A stretch of DNA of 64,000 nt from Alphaproteobacteria bacterium. Its GTDB lineage: Bacteria; Pseudomonadota; Alphaproteobacteria; Bin95. Made by a program: the position numbers and the translations under genes. The notes below the pieces were generated by a model. The model did not search any database. It saw only the letters and a program-made list of their open reading frames with translations, and was not told the DNA's origin. Positions 1-8,510 of this stretch are shown one piece after another. Position 1 is the stretch's first letter, and each line of letters begins with the position of its first letter. The DNA lies in NCBI GenBank assembly GCA_020638555.1, contig JACKII010000002.1, forward strand, positions 868,001 through 932,000, given 5' to 3'.

Positions 1-1019
1 ACGGCGAACACGTCCAGCGAGTCGTCGAGCTTCAGCGAGAACTTCATGATCTGCACCGCATAGAAGCAGACAAAGCCGGCCGCTAACCCCAGGATCAGCC
101 CGCCCATCGGCCCGACAAAGCCACTGGCCGGCGTCACGGTGGCCAGGCCGGCGATGACGCCGGTGACCGCACCCACCACCGAGGGCTTGCCGAATTTGAC
201 CCATTCGATGGCCGACCAGGTCAGCGCCGCGGTGGCGGCCGCGATATGGGTCGCGGCAATCGCCATGCCGGCGCCGCCGTCCGCCGCCAGTTGCGAGCCG
301 CCGTTGAAGCCGTACCAGCCGACCCAGAGCATGGCCGCGCCGGTCGCGGTCATGCCCGGATTGTGCGGCGGGCGCACATGCTCCGGAAAGCCGCGGCGCG
401 CACCCAGCATGACCGCGATGACCACGGCGGAGATGCCGGCCGTCGCGTGCACGACAATGCCGCCGGCAAAGTCCATCACGCCCATGCCCGCCATCCAGCC
501 GCCGCCCCAGACCCAGTGGCAGACCGGCGCATACACCAGCAGCAGCCAGAGGCCGCTGACCCACAGCACGGCCGAGAACTTCATGCGCTCCGGATAGGCG
601 CCGACGATCAGGCCGGGGGTGATGATGGCAAAGGTCATCTGGAAGATCGCGAACACGATCTCCGGGATCGAGCCGTGCAGGGCCTCCGGCGTGACACCGG
701 CGAAAAACGCCTTGTCCAGATTGCCGATCCAGCCCGAGACACTGTCGCCGAATGCCAGGCTGTAACCCGCCACCAGCCACAGCACGCTGGCGAGGCAGGC
801 AATGGCAAAGCAATGCATGATCACCGAAAGCACGGACTGGCTTTGCACAAGCCCCGCATAGAACAATGCCAGACCCGGCAGGGTCATGAACAGCACCAGG
901 GCGGTTGCGACGATGATCCAGGCGGTATCGCCCGAGTTCAGGGCGTCCTGGGCAAAGGCGGGAAGCGGCAGCAACAGACCCAGGGTCAGCGCAGCGCCCA
1001 CGCGAAAGCGAGGCAACAT
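1..1019 (-). CDS. amtB: Ammonium transporter (Amt/MEP/Rh), 3' end outside window
   Basis: Inner-membrane ammonium channel. About 339 residues are visible and the C-terminus lies beyond the left edge. The start is the ATG at 1017-1019. The first ~23 residues look like a cleavable signal peptide ending PAFA, as in many Amt proteins, followed by repeated hydrophobic helices. The Amt family signature begins near residue 183 with DFAGGIVVHATAG, which holds the conserved Asp and a His typical of the family. The usual partner glnK is not upstream, since the next gene is an unrelated coiled-coil protein; it could lie past the edge. Identification is secure at family level. Confidence 0.93.
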   Translation of the reverse strand, partial: MLPRFRVGAALTLGLLLPLPAFAQDALNSGDTAWIIVATALVLFMTLPGLALFYAGLVQSQSVLSVIMHCFAIACLASVLWLVAGYSLAFGDSVSGWIGNLDKAFFAGVTPEALHGSIPEIVFAIFQMTFAIITPGLIVGAYPERMKFSAVLWVSGLWLLLVYAPVCHWVWGGGWMAGMGVMDFAGGIVVHATAGISAVVIAVMLGARRGFPEHVRPPHNPGMTATGAAMLWVGWYGFNGGSQLAADGGAGMAIAATHIAAATAALTWSAIEWVKFGKPSVVGAVTGVIAGLATVTPASGFVGPMGGLILGLAAGFVCFYAVQIMKFSLKLDDSLDVFA

Positions 1020-1229
1020 TGGAGGCAGTCTCCCTGCATATTTTGTCAGCATTGACCGCTGAATGCGCCCGGGCAATCGGCAATTCAAGCAAAAGCCGCC
1101 TGATATTCCAGCAGGGAATACGAATTGCCCGTTATTTGTGCGAAATGATGCGGTTGTGGGCAATGCTTGCCCAGGCGCTGCGCAGACGCGGACAATGAGC
1201 GGCGAAACCGGACCTTTCGCCGGAAGCGC

Positions 1230-1982
1230 TCAGGGCTTGCCTTCGCCGGCCAGCCCCTTCTCGATCCAGTCGCCCGCCCATTTCGCGGGGCCTCTCACGC
1301 CGCGGGTGGGATTGTTGGGCTCGTCGGCCTGGACGCGGGGATTGGCGACCAGGCGGGCGAGCATCGCCTTGGCGCGGCGCAACTGATCGGCGGTGAGAAC
1401 GCCGGCACCGTGTTTGACATCGGCGAGGATGGTGCGGTGCAAGGCGCTGGTCAGCGTCCACACCGTGTGCAGGCGGATGCCGTGGAGGTCGTCGTCGCGC
1501 GCCAGACGGTCGAGGCAGTCGACGAGATCGTCGAACAGCCGCGGATCGCGCCGGGTTCGGGCGACTTCGGCGGCGGCGTACAACTCACCGGCATCCTTGT
1601 ATTGGGTCAGATTGAGCCGCACGGGCTCCAGGTCGTCCATGCTGGCTGCCATGGCCTTCAGGGCGCTGCGGGTGGATTCCAGCTCCGCCACCGGGGCATG
1701 CGGGTCGAAGCTTCCGGCGAGGGCCTGAAAGCGCTCTTGCTCATGGCTGAGATCGGCCTCCAACACCGCCACCTGTTCTTTGGTGTCGGCCAGTTCCTTC
1801 TGAACCTCGCGAAACTTGGCTTCCAGGGGCCCCAGTTTCAGATCGGAGACATAGCGGGCCAGGGTGTCGAACAATTCCGGATGGCGCACCAGCCAGACAA
1901 TGCCCACCACGATCAGCACCGGCCAGATGGAGACATTCTCCAAGATCAGTTTCAGATACGGGTAAAACGGATCATCGGCCAT
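1230..1982 (-). CDS. Membrane-anchored coiled-coil protein of unknown function
   Basis: A 250-residue protein I do not recognise. One hydrophobic segment lies near residues 19-33 (IWPVLIVVGIVWLV) and is followed by a charged, heptad-rich stretch at about 50-95 that should form a coiled coil. The C-terminal half is soluble and helical, with many Arg and Asp. The layout suggests a single-pass inner-membrane protein with a large cytoplasmic domain. It stands alone between amtB (same strand) and a divergent carboxyltransferase. No catalytic motif is visible. Confidence 0.75.
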   Translation of the reverse strand: MADDPFYPYLKLILENVSIWPVLIVVGIVWLVRHPELFDTLARYVSDLKLGPLEAKFREVQKELADTKEQVAVLEADLSHEQERFQALAGSFDPHAPVAELESTRSALKAMAASMDDLEPVRLNLTQYKDAGELYAAAEVARTRRDPRLFDDLVDCLDRLARDDDLHGIRLHTVWTLTSALHRTILADVKHGAGVLTADQLRRAKAMLARLVANPRVQADEPNNPTRGVRGPAKWAGDWIEKGLAGEGKP

Positions 1983-2121
1983 CCCTCAACCTCCTGCTTT
2001 GCTTGCCTGTTTTGAATTGTAGCCAATGGAACGGGCCGGGGCCAGGGCTGGATTCCCGGCCCGGGGCGGGGCTATGGTATGGCTCCGTTCCGACCGATCC
2101 CCTCCCGAAAGGGCCTATCCC

Positions 2122-3669
2122 ATGAGCTGGCAACGCCAAGTCGACGACCTGAACGCCAAGCGCGACCTCGCCCTGAAACAGGGCGGCGACGAGGCGGTGG
2201 CGCGCCAGCACGCCAGGGGCCATCTCACCATTCGCGAGCGGATCGCGGCCCTGGTTGACCAAGGCTCGTTCGCCGAGCACGGCCGCGGCGCCGGTGGCGC
2301 GGAGCGGGACGAGGCCGGCAATCTCACCGATTTCACGCCGGGCAACTATGTCACCGGTCTCGCCAAGATCGACGACCGGCTGGTCGCCGTCGGCGGCGAG
2401 GATTTCACGGTGCGCGGCGGCTCGCCCAACGCGGCGGGGCTGCGCAAGAGCGTCTATGTCGAGCAGTTGGCGTTGCAGTTCCAGGTGCCGCTGGTGCGCA
2501 TTCACGAGGGCGGCGGCGGCTCGGTGACCGGCTCGACCGGCAAGGGGCCGGTGGGCTCGCCGGTCTACGAGAAGCCGCGCTTCCAGTCGGTGGCACAGTG
2601 CATGACCCAGGTGCCGGTGGCGACCGCGGGCCTGGGGCCGGTGGCCGGCCTGCCGGCCTCGCGCCTGGTCGCCTCGCACTTTTCCGTCATGGCCGAGAAT
2701 GCCCAGGTGATGATCGGCGGCCCGGCCCTTGTCGAGCGCGCCCTCGGCAAGCCCATCACCAAGGAGGAACTGGGCGGGCCGAAGGTGCACGCCAAGTCCG
2801 GCGTCGTCGACGCGGTCGCCAAGGACGAGGCAGCGGCGCTGGGCCTGATCCGCCGGTTCCTGTCCTACATGCCGCGCAATGTCTGGGAACTGCCGCCGGT
2901 CGCCGCGTGCAGCGACCCGGTCGACCGTTGCGACGACCGCCTGCTGTCGCTGGTGCCGACCGAGCGGCGCCACGCCTTCGACATGCGCAAGCTGATCGCC
3001 ATGGTGGTGGACGAGGGCTCGTTCTTCGAGTTCGCCCGCGCCTATGGCTCGGCACTCATCACCGGCTATGCCCGGCTGAACGGCCGGCCGGTGGCGCTGT
3101 TCGCCAATGACGGCCGCTATCTGGCCGGCGCGATGACGGCGGAAGCGGCGCAGAAGGTGCGCCGGCTGATCGAGATCGCGGAGACCTTCCACCTGCCCAT
3201 CGTCACTTTCGTCGACGAGCCGGGCTTCATGATCGGCCCCGGTGCGGAGGCGGCGGGCGCCATCCGCTATGGCACGTCCGCCGTGCTGGCGGCGGCCATG
3301 TGCGAGAACCCATGGGCGACGGTGGTGGTGCGCAAGAATTACGGCGTGGCCGGCGCGGCCCATTATGGCGCCAACGCCTATGTGCTGGGCTGGCCCTCGG
3401 CTGAGATGGGGGCGCTGCCGCTGGAAGGCGGCGTCGCCGTCGCCTTCCGCCGCCAGATCGCCGCCGCGGACGACCCGGTGGCGGAGCGCGCGCGGCTGGA
3501 AGCGGACATGGCAGCCAAGCTCTCGCCGAACGCCCGCGCCGAGAGTTTCGCCATGCACGAACTGATCGACCCGCGCGAAACCCGCCCCTATCTTTGCCGC
3601 TGGGTCGAGTGGTCGGAAGGGCCGCAGCGGCAGTTGCTCGGCCCGAAGAGCTTCGGCATCCGGCCATAA
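2122..3669 (+). CDS. Acyl-CoA carboxylase carboxyltransferase (beta) subunit
   Basis: 515-residue carboxyltransferase of the propionyl-/methylcrotonyl-/geranyl-CoA carboxylase type, which moves carboxyl from carboxybiotin to an acyl-CoA. It has two crotonase-fold halves (about 15-260 and 270-505). Family features include the N-terminal ARGHLTIRERI segment, the acyl-CoA loop GGSVTGS, and FVDEPGFMIG in the second half. I place the start at the ATG at 2122 (MSWQRQ), where homology to the family begins; the frame is open further upstream. No biotin carboxylase (alpha) subunit lies beside it, so it must use one encoded elsewhere. Substrate cannot be told from sequence. Confidence 0.88.
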   Translation: MSWQRQVDDLNAKRDLALKQGGDEAVARQHARGHLTIRERIAALVDQGSFAEHGRGAGGAERDEAGNLTDFTPGNYVTGLAKIDDRLVAVGGEDFTVRGGSPNAAGLRKSVYVEQLALQFQVPLVRIHEGGGGSVTGSTGKGPVGSPVYEKPRFQSVAQCMTQVPVATAGLGPVAGLPASRLVASHFSVMAENAQVMIGGPALVERALGKPITKEELGGPKVHAKSGVVDAVAKDEAAALGLIRRFLSYMPRNVWELPPVAACSDPVDRCDDRLLSLVPTERRHAFDMRKLIAMVVDEGSFFEFARAYGSALITGYARLNGRPVALFANDGRYLAGAMTAEAAQKVRRLIEIAETFHLPIVTFVDEPGFMIGPGAEAAGAIRYGTSAVLAAAMCENPWATVVVRKNYGVAGAAHYGANAYVLGWPSAEMGALPLEGGVAVAFRRQIAAADDPVAERARLEADMAAKLSPNARAESFAMHELIDPRETRPYLCRWVEWSEGPQRQLLGPKSFGIRP

Positions 3670-3796
3670 GGGTTGGCAGGGGACGAAGGCATCGCCTCCG
3701 GGCTAACCATTTGGCCCCATTGTGGGGCGGTGCGGCCCGGCCCTATGGTCTGGGCGGTTGATGGTGGGCCGATCCTGCCCTGAAGGAGTGTTTTCC

Positions 3797-4510
3797 ATGC
3801 GCCTTTCCGATTTCACCACCCTGACATTCGACTGCTATGGGACTCTCATCGACTGGGAGGCCGGCATTGTCGCCGCCGTTCGGTCCTGGCTCACGGGCAA
3901 GGGGGCCGAGAAGAGCGACGACGACATCCTGTCCGCCTTCGCCACGGCCGAATCCTCGCAGCAGCGCGATACGCCGGCGATGCGCTATCCGGAACTGCTG
4001 GGCCACACGCTGCGCCGCATGGCCCACGCCTGGGAGATCGAGGCCAGCGATGCCGAGGCGGCGACGTTCGGGAATTCGGTCAAGGACTGGCCCGCCTTTC
4101 CCGATGCGGCGGCGGCGCTGGCGCGGCTGAAACGGCATTACCGCCTCGTCATCCTCTCCAATGTCGACCATGTCAGCTTCGAGGCCTCCAAGGCCAAGCT
4201 GGGCAATGTGTTCGATGCGGTCTACACGGCCCAGGATGTGGGCTCGTACAAGCCCAATCCGCGCAATTTCGCCTATATGCTGGAGCACGAGGCGGCGGCC
4301 GGAATCCCGCCCAGCAAGATCCTGCACACGGCGCAGTCGCTGTTCCACGACCATGTGCAGGCCAAGGCGCACGGCCTGCATTCCGCCTGGATCGACCGCC
4401 GCATCGACGCCGATGGCTGGGGCGCGACCATGCCGCCGGAAGCGCCGGTCACGCCGGACTTTCACTTCCCGACGCTGGAGGCCATGGCCGACGCGCGCGA
4501 AGCGGAGTAA
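3797..4510 (+). CDS. Haloacid dehalogenase type II-like hydrolase (HAD superfamily)
   Basis: 237 residues. HAD motif I is FDCYGTL with nucleophile Asp12. Motif II appears as ILSNVD and the motif III region as GSYKPNPRNF, the pattern of L-2-haloacid dehalogenases. A strong ribosome site (GAAGGAG, 3782-3788) precedes the ATG. The next gene begins 33 bp downstream and the UGSC selenoprotein follows that one, so the three are probably cotranscribed. Family members hydrolyse C-halogen bonds in 2-haloacids, but many HAD type II proteins have other or unknown substrates, so dehalogenation is not proven. Its association with a selenoprotein is noteworthy. Confidence 0.87.
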   Translation: MRLSDFTTLTFDCYGTLIDWEAGIVAAVRSWLTGKGAEKSDDDILSAFATAESSQQRDTPAMRYPELLGHTLRRMAHAWEIEASDAEAATFGNSVKDWPAFPDAAAALARLKRHYRLVILSNVDHVSFEASKAKLGNVFDAVYTAQDVGSYKPNPRNFAYMLEHEAAAGIPPSKILHTAQSLFHDHVQAKAHGLHSAWIDRRIDADGWGATMPPEAPVTPDFHFPTLEAMADAREAE

Positions 4511-4543
4511 GCTTTCGCCTCCATCGCTTTGGAGGTTCCGCCC

Positions 4544-5620
4544 ATGCCGCTCGATTCCGCCCGCATCCACGAAGTGCCGGACGATCTGCTGGCCGCCATC
4601 GACTATTGCTACGAGCAGGGATGGACCGATGGCCTGCCGGTGGTGCCGCCCGTGGTCGACCGGGTCGAGGCGATGCTGGCCTATGAAGGGCGGCCGCCGG
4701 AGACGATCATCTGCACCCATCCGGCGACGACGCTGGAGCTTTCGGTACACGCCGCTGCCGTCAACGCGGTGATGGCCGGTTGCCTGCCGGAGTATTTTCC
4801 GGTGATCGTCGCGGCCTTCGAGGCCATGAACCTGCCGGGCTTCAACTTCCACGGCTCGACCGCGTCCACCGGCGGCTCGGCGCCGCTGCTGATCGTGAGC
4901 GGCGGCTATGCCGACGATATCGGCATGAACGGGGACGTGAACCTGTTCGGCCCCGGCAACCGGGCCAACGCCACCATCGGCCGGGCGGTGCGGCTGATCC
5001 TGCGCAACGTGTTTCAGATGATCCCGGGCATTTCCGACAAGTCGACCCAGGGCAATCCCGGCAAGTATTCCTTCTGCATCGCCGAGCGCGCCCGCGGCAA
5101 TCCCTGGCCGCTGCTCTGCCAGGAACAGGACTATCCCGAGGGCGTGTCCAGCGTCACCTGCTTTGCCGGCGGCGGCTTCTGCAACGTGGAGAATCACGGC
5201 GGCAACACGCCGGAGCAGGTGCTGGGCGCGGTCGCCGACAGCATGGCGAACTATGGCTGCATCACGCTCGGCCAGAGCGTCGTGATCCTGGCGCCGGAGC
5301 ATATGCGCATCGTCGCCGGCGCCGGCTGGAGCCGCCGCGACGCCCAGGAATTCCTGTTCGCCGAGGCGAAGCGCTCGGTCGCGGGCATGCAGCGGGTCGG
5401 CAAATACCGCGACAGCGAATACGCCAAGCAGCACGGCGACGACGCCCACGCGCTGGTGCGGGAGGGCTTCGTGCACCGCGGCCTGTCGCCGGACGACATT
5501 CTGATCACCATGGGCGGCGGCGATGCGGGCGGGCATTCCTGCTTCATCCCAAGCTGGAGCCGCGGGCGCTCGTCGCTGATCCAGCACAAGCCCATCGGCG
5601 TCTGCATCGACTGCGATTGA
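4544..5620 (+). CDS. Conserved protein, likely partner of the UGSC selenoprotein
   Basis: 358 residues from the ATG at 4544, with GGAGG at 4531-4535 as ribosome site. I cannot assign a function. Features include GWTDGLPVVPP near the N-terminus, a Gly/Asn-rich core GPGNRANATIGRA, FAGGGFCNVENHGG, and a C-terminal CIDCD. There are about ten cysteines, several in conserved-looking Gly-rich contexts, which would suit redox or metal chemistry. There is no signal peptide, so it is probably cytoplasmic. It ends in TGA 22 bp before the selenoprotein start. From memory, proteins of this type occur beside or fused to UGSC domains, but I could not check that. Confidence 0.7.
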   Translation: MPLDSARIHEVPDDLLAAIDYCYEQGWTDGLPVVPPVVDRVEAMLAYEGRPPETIICTHPATTLELSVHAAAVNAVMAGCLPEYFPVIVAAFEAMNLPGFNFHGSTASTGGSAPLLIVSGGYADDIGMNGDVNLFGPGNRANATIGRAVRLILRNVFQMIPGISDKSTQGNPGKYSFCIAERARGNPWPLLCQEQDYPEGVSSVTCFAGGGFCNVENHGGNTPEQVLGAVADSMANYGCITLGQSVVILAPEHMRIVAGAGWSRRDAQEFLFAEAKRSVAGMQRVGKYRDSEYAKQHGDDAHALVREGFVHRGLSPDDILITMGGGDAGGHSCFIPSWSRGRSSLIQHKPIGVCIDCD

Positions 5621-5642
5621 CGAAGGAGAGCGTTTCCCCACC

Positions 5643-6164
5643 ATGCAACTCTACGACCCCACATCCTCCGGCCCGGAGCGGCAGTTGCACCGCGCGCCGG
5701 CGCTCTCCGGCCTGGAGGGCAGGACCGTCGGCGTCCTGCACAACAACAAGCTCAACGCCGAGGCGATGCTGGGCGAGATCGCGGCCCTGTTCGCCGAACG
5801 CCATGGCTGCACCATCCGCCCGATCTATGCCAAGACCAATGCCAGCGCGCCCGCGCCCGCGGAGACGCTGGGCAAGGCGGCGGCGGAGGTGGATTTCCTG
5901 ATCACCGGCCTTGGCGACTGAGGCTCTTGCTCGACGTGCAGTTTGCATGACGGCATCAGCTTCGAACAGCTGGGGAAACGGGCGCTGGTTCTGTGCACCG
6001 AACCCTTTGAGGTGACAGCCAAGAACATCGCGCGGGTCATGGGGCTGGCCGACTTTCCCTTCATGCTGGTCGACCACCCGATCGGCTCCTGCACCCTGCC
6101 GGAGTTGAAGGCGCGGGCGGAAATGGCCTACCGGCAGGCGCTGCCGATCCTGCTGGAGGAGTAG
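5643..6164 (+). CDS. UGSC-family selenoprotein (Sec93 encoded by in-frame TGA)
   Basis: One 173-residue frame runs from the ATG at 5643 to TAG at 6162-6164 if the TGA at 5919-5921 is read as selenocysteine. The site reads GLGD-Sec-GSC-STC, matching the UGSC motif first described in marine metagenome selenoproteome surveys. The downstream half continues the same frame with coherent coding sequence (EQLGKRALVLCTEPF, DHPIGSCTLPEL). The N-terminal half contains GRTVGVLHNNKLNAE. AAGGAGAG at 5623-5630 is the ribosome site. A stem-loop with bacterial SECIS geometry follows the TGA. Biochemical function is unknown; a Sec/Cys pair two residues apart suggests thiol or selenol redox chemistry. A conventional gene caller would split it into two fragments. 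Confidence 0.9.
5931..5953 (+). promoter_or_regulatory. Candidate bacterial SECIS element for the UGSC gene
   Basis: mRNA hairpin just after the UGA at 5919-5921. A 6-bp stem (CGUGCA 5935-5940 with UGCAUG 5944-5949, one G-U pair) closes a 3-nt GUU loop. An A-A mismatch and three further pairs (5931-5933 with 5951-5953) extend it. The first loop base is G and lies 20 nt after the UGA, within the accepted bacterial SECIS window, where SelB reads a guanine in a small apical loop. Pairing was worked out by eye. Confidence 0.72.
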
Positions 6165-6166
6165 GG

Positions 6167-6192
6167 GAGAGGCGGCGCCGCCGCCGCCTCTC
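6167..6192. terminator. Strong hairpin between convergent genes
   Basis: Perfect 11-bp stem (6167-6177 with 6182-6192) and 4-nt loop, starting three bases after the UGSC stop and 18 bp from the end of the convergent cytochrome gene. There is no long T tract, so it may act as a weak bidirectional terminator or an mRNA 3'-end stabiliser. Confidence 0.55.
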
Positions 6193-6209
6193 TTGCGACC
6201 GGCGGGACG

Positions 6210-7067
6210 CTATTTCGGGTCCGGCAGCGGCGGGATGCTGCGCAGGTATTTGATGATCGCGGCGACGTCGGTCGGCTTCATGTGGGCGTAATAGCCATAG
6301 CCCATGGGCGGAAACATCTCGGAGCCGTCCGGCCGTGTTCCCGTGGTGATGATGGTGGCGACCTGCTGGTCCGTCAGGTCGCGGATGCCGTCCGCGTGCG
6401 GGGTCAGGTTCGGCGCGACCGAGACGCCCCACGGGCCCTCGAACTTCATGCCGCCGGCGCCGAGCGCGTGCTGCCAGTCCGGCCCCATCGGCCCCGGGGT
6501 GGAGTGGCATTCGACGCAATGCGCGACCGGGCCGGCGAGGTAGGCGCCGTATGCGACCGTCACCCCTTCCGGCACGTCCGGCACATGGCCGACCGGCGGG
6601 CCGTAGGACGGCGGCAGGGGAATGCGGTAGAGCGATTTCGGCTCGGTGTTGCCGACCGGCTTCACCGTCCGCAGATAGGCGACGATGGCCTGGATATCGG
6701 TGTCGGAAAGTCCGCGATAGAGGCCGATCGGCATGGGCGGCCCGATGATCGACCCGTCCGGCCGCACGCCTTCGCGCACCGCCTTGACGATCTGCGCGTC
6801 GGTCCAGCTGCCGATGCCGGTTTTCTCGTCCGGGGTGATGTTGGGGGCGTAGGCGTCGAATGCGGGGTTCTTCTCCACCAGCCGCCCGGACAGTTTCCGG
6901 GTCATATCCGGTCCGTTCGGCCCGAACGGCGTGTGGCAGTTGCCGCAGGCGGCGACCGAGTTCACCAGATAGGCACCGCGTTCCAGCGGTGTTTCCGCCG
7001 ACGCCGTGCCGCACCAGACGAGGCTGGCGAGGGCAAGCGCGAGGCGGACGAAAGCGGGTTTCGTCAT
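6210..7067 (-). CDS. Periplasmic diheme cytochrome c
   Basis: 285 residues from the ATG at 7065-7067, preceded by AGGAAAG. The N-terminus is a Sec signal peptide (hydrophobic residues 7-18, cleavage near ASA-E at 24/25). Two heme c sites are seen: CGNCH at 41-45 and CVECH at 184-188. Each is followed by a Met-containing region (GPPMPIG, FPPMGYG) that can supply the distal ligand, so two class I domains in tandem. Such proteins pass electrons from periplasmic dehydrogenases to an oxidase. No dehydrogenase partner is adjacent. The gene is convergent with the UGSC cluster and does not belong to it. Confidence 0.9.
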   Translation of the reverse strand: MTKPAFVRLALALASLVWCGTASAETPLERGAYLVNSVAACGNCHTPFGPNGPDMTRKLSGRLVEKNPAFDAYAPNITPDEKTGIGSWTDAQIVKAVREGVRPDGSIIGPPMPIGLYRGLSDTDIQAIVAYLRTVKPVGNTEPKSLYRIPLPPSYGPPVGHVPDVPEGVTVAYGAYLAGPVAHCVECHSTPGPMGPDWQHALGAGGMKFEGPWGVSVAPNLTPHADGIRDLTDQQVATIITTGTRPDGSEMFPPMGYGYYAHMKPTDVAAIIKYLRSIPPLPDPK

Positions 7068-7295
7068 GACCGATCTTTCCTGTTCTTTTGATGGCGTTGG
7101 GTGCGTTCGCGGCACCGGAGCCACCAGGCGTTGTTCGCGTTGGTTTGGAATGATGGCAATTGCGCTAGGACATATTTCCAGAATTTGTCAGGTGCGCAAG
7201 AGGGGCGATAGCACGAAAGTCTTGTGGGGCGCCGGTCGGACGCTGATAATGCCGGCGAATAGGTTTTAGAGGATCCGTTTTCGAAGGCGCAGCCG

Positions 7296-8483
7296 ATGAA
7301 CAATGTGACCGAAGCCGCCGCCGTCGACCCCCGTGCCCGGGCGGCGAGCGTTCTGCCGCTGCTGCGGGAGGCGGCGCCGGAGATCGAGGCCGGAAACGAA
7401 CTGCCGGCCCGGGTGCTGCGCGCCCTGCACGAGGCCCGCCTGTTTCGGCTGCTGTTGCCGCGCGCGGTCGGCGGCGAGGCCATCGATCTGCGCACCTTTG
7501 GCGAAGTCATCGAACTGATCGCCTCCGCGGACGCCAGCACCGGCTGGGTGATGAGCCAGGGCGGCGGCTGCTCCATGGCCGCCGCCTTCATGGACCCCGG
7601 CGGGGCGGAGCGGATGTTCGGCCCGGCGAATGCGGTTCTCGCCTGGGGCGCCGGCATCCAGGGCAAGGCAGTGGCGGTCGAGGGCGGCTATCGCGTCACC
7701 GGCAAATGGCAGTTCGCCAGCGGCTCGCGCCATGCCACCGTGCTGGGCGGCCACAGCTTCGTCTACGAGGCGGACGGGGAAACCCCGCGCCGGCATGCGG
7801 ACGGCCGCCGGGTCGACCGCACGGCCATTTTCCTGCGCGAGAAGGCCATCGTGCACGATGTCTGGGACGTGATGGGCCTGCGCGGCACCGGCAGCGACAC
7901 GTTCGAGGTCACCGACCTGTTCGTGCCCGAGGACGAAACCGTCGACCGTGAGGACCAGGCGGCGCTCACCGACTCTGCGCCGATCTACCGGATCAACACC
8001 GCGCTGGTCTATGCGGTGGGCTTCACCGGGCTGCAGATCGGCATTGCCCGCGCCATGCTAGACGCGCTGCGCGATCTGGCGATGCAGAAAACGCCGCGCG
8101 GCGCGGCCTCGCCCCTGCGCCAGAGCGCCGTCTTCCAGAGCCAGTTGGCCCAGTTCGAGGCGCGGCTGCGCATGATCCGCACCTCGGTCTTTGCCACCGC
8201 CGACGAGGTCTATGGCAATGTCGTGCGCACCGACGCCTTCACCATGGAAGACCGGGTGGCGTTGCGGCTCGCCTGCACCCACGGCATCAACGAGGCGGTG
8301 GCGCTGACCACCGACGTCTATCGCGCGGCCGGCGCCACGGCGATCTTCCCGAGCCAGCCGTTCGAGCGCCGCTTCCGCGACGCGCTCACCGCCAGCCAGC
8401 AGGTGCAGGCGCGCATCGACCATTACGAGAATGTCGGCCGCTATCTGCTGGACCTCGAACCGAATTCCACCATGTTCCTTTGA
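7296..8483 (+). CDS. Flavin-dependent monooxygenase of acyl-CoA dehydrogenase fold (class D)
   Basis: 395 residues with acyl-CoA dehydrogenase-like N-terminal helical, middle beta and C-terminal helical domains. LPRAVGGEAIDLRTF and the middle-domain GYRVTGKWQFASGS resemble HsaA/HpaH-type two-component hydroxylases rather than true acyl-CoA dehydrogenases. Members use reduced FMN or FAD from a separate reductase to hydroxylate aromatic rings. GAAGGCG lies before the ATG. It is followed at 27 bp by a VOC protein and then by an alpha/beta hydrolase on the same strand, suggesting a hydroxylation/cleavage/hydrolysis cassette. The nearest flavin reductase gene is at 13611-14111. Substrate unknown. 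Confidence 0.78.
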   Translation: MNNVTEAAAVDPRARAASVLPLLREAAPEIEAGNELPARVLRALHEARLFRLLLPRAVGGEAIDLRTFGEVIELIASADASTGWVMSQGGGCSMAAAFMDPGGAERMFGPANAVLAWGAGIQGKAVAVEGGYRVTGKWQFASGSRHATVLGGHSFVYEADGETPRRHADGRRVDRTAIFLREKAIVHDVWDVMGLRGTGSDTFEVTDLFVPEDETVDREDQAALTDSAPIYRINTALVYAVGFTGLQIGIARAMLDALRDLAMQKTPRGAASPLRQSAVFQSQLAQFEARLRMIRTSVFATADEVYGNVVRTDAFTMEDRVALRLACTHGINEAVALTTDVYRAAGATAIFPSQPFERRFRDALTASQQVQARIDHYENVGRYLLDLEPNSTMFL

Positions 8484-8510
8484 CGGAACCCCCCGCAGGA
8501 GACCCGCCCC

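Noticed and set aside
5919..5921. UGSC gene as a simple nonsense pseudogene, or TGA read as Trp
   Set aside because: The TGA falls exactly at the U of the UGSC motif and coding quality continues after it. TGA is used as a normal stop by neighbours such as the gene ending at 5620, so a recoded genome is excluded.
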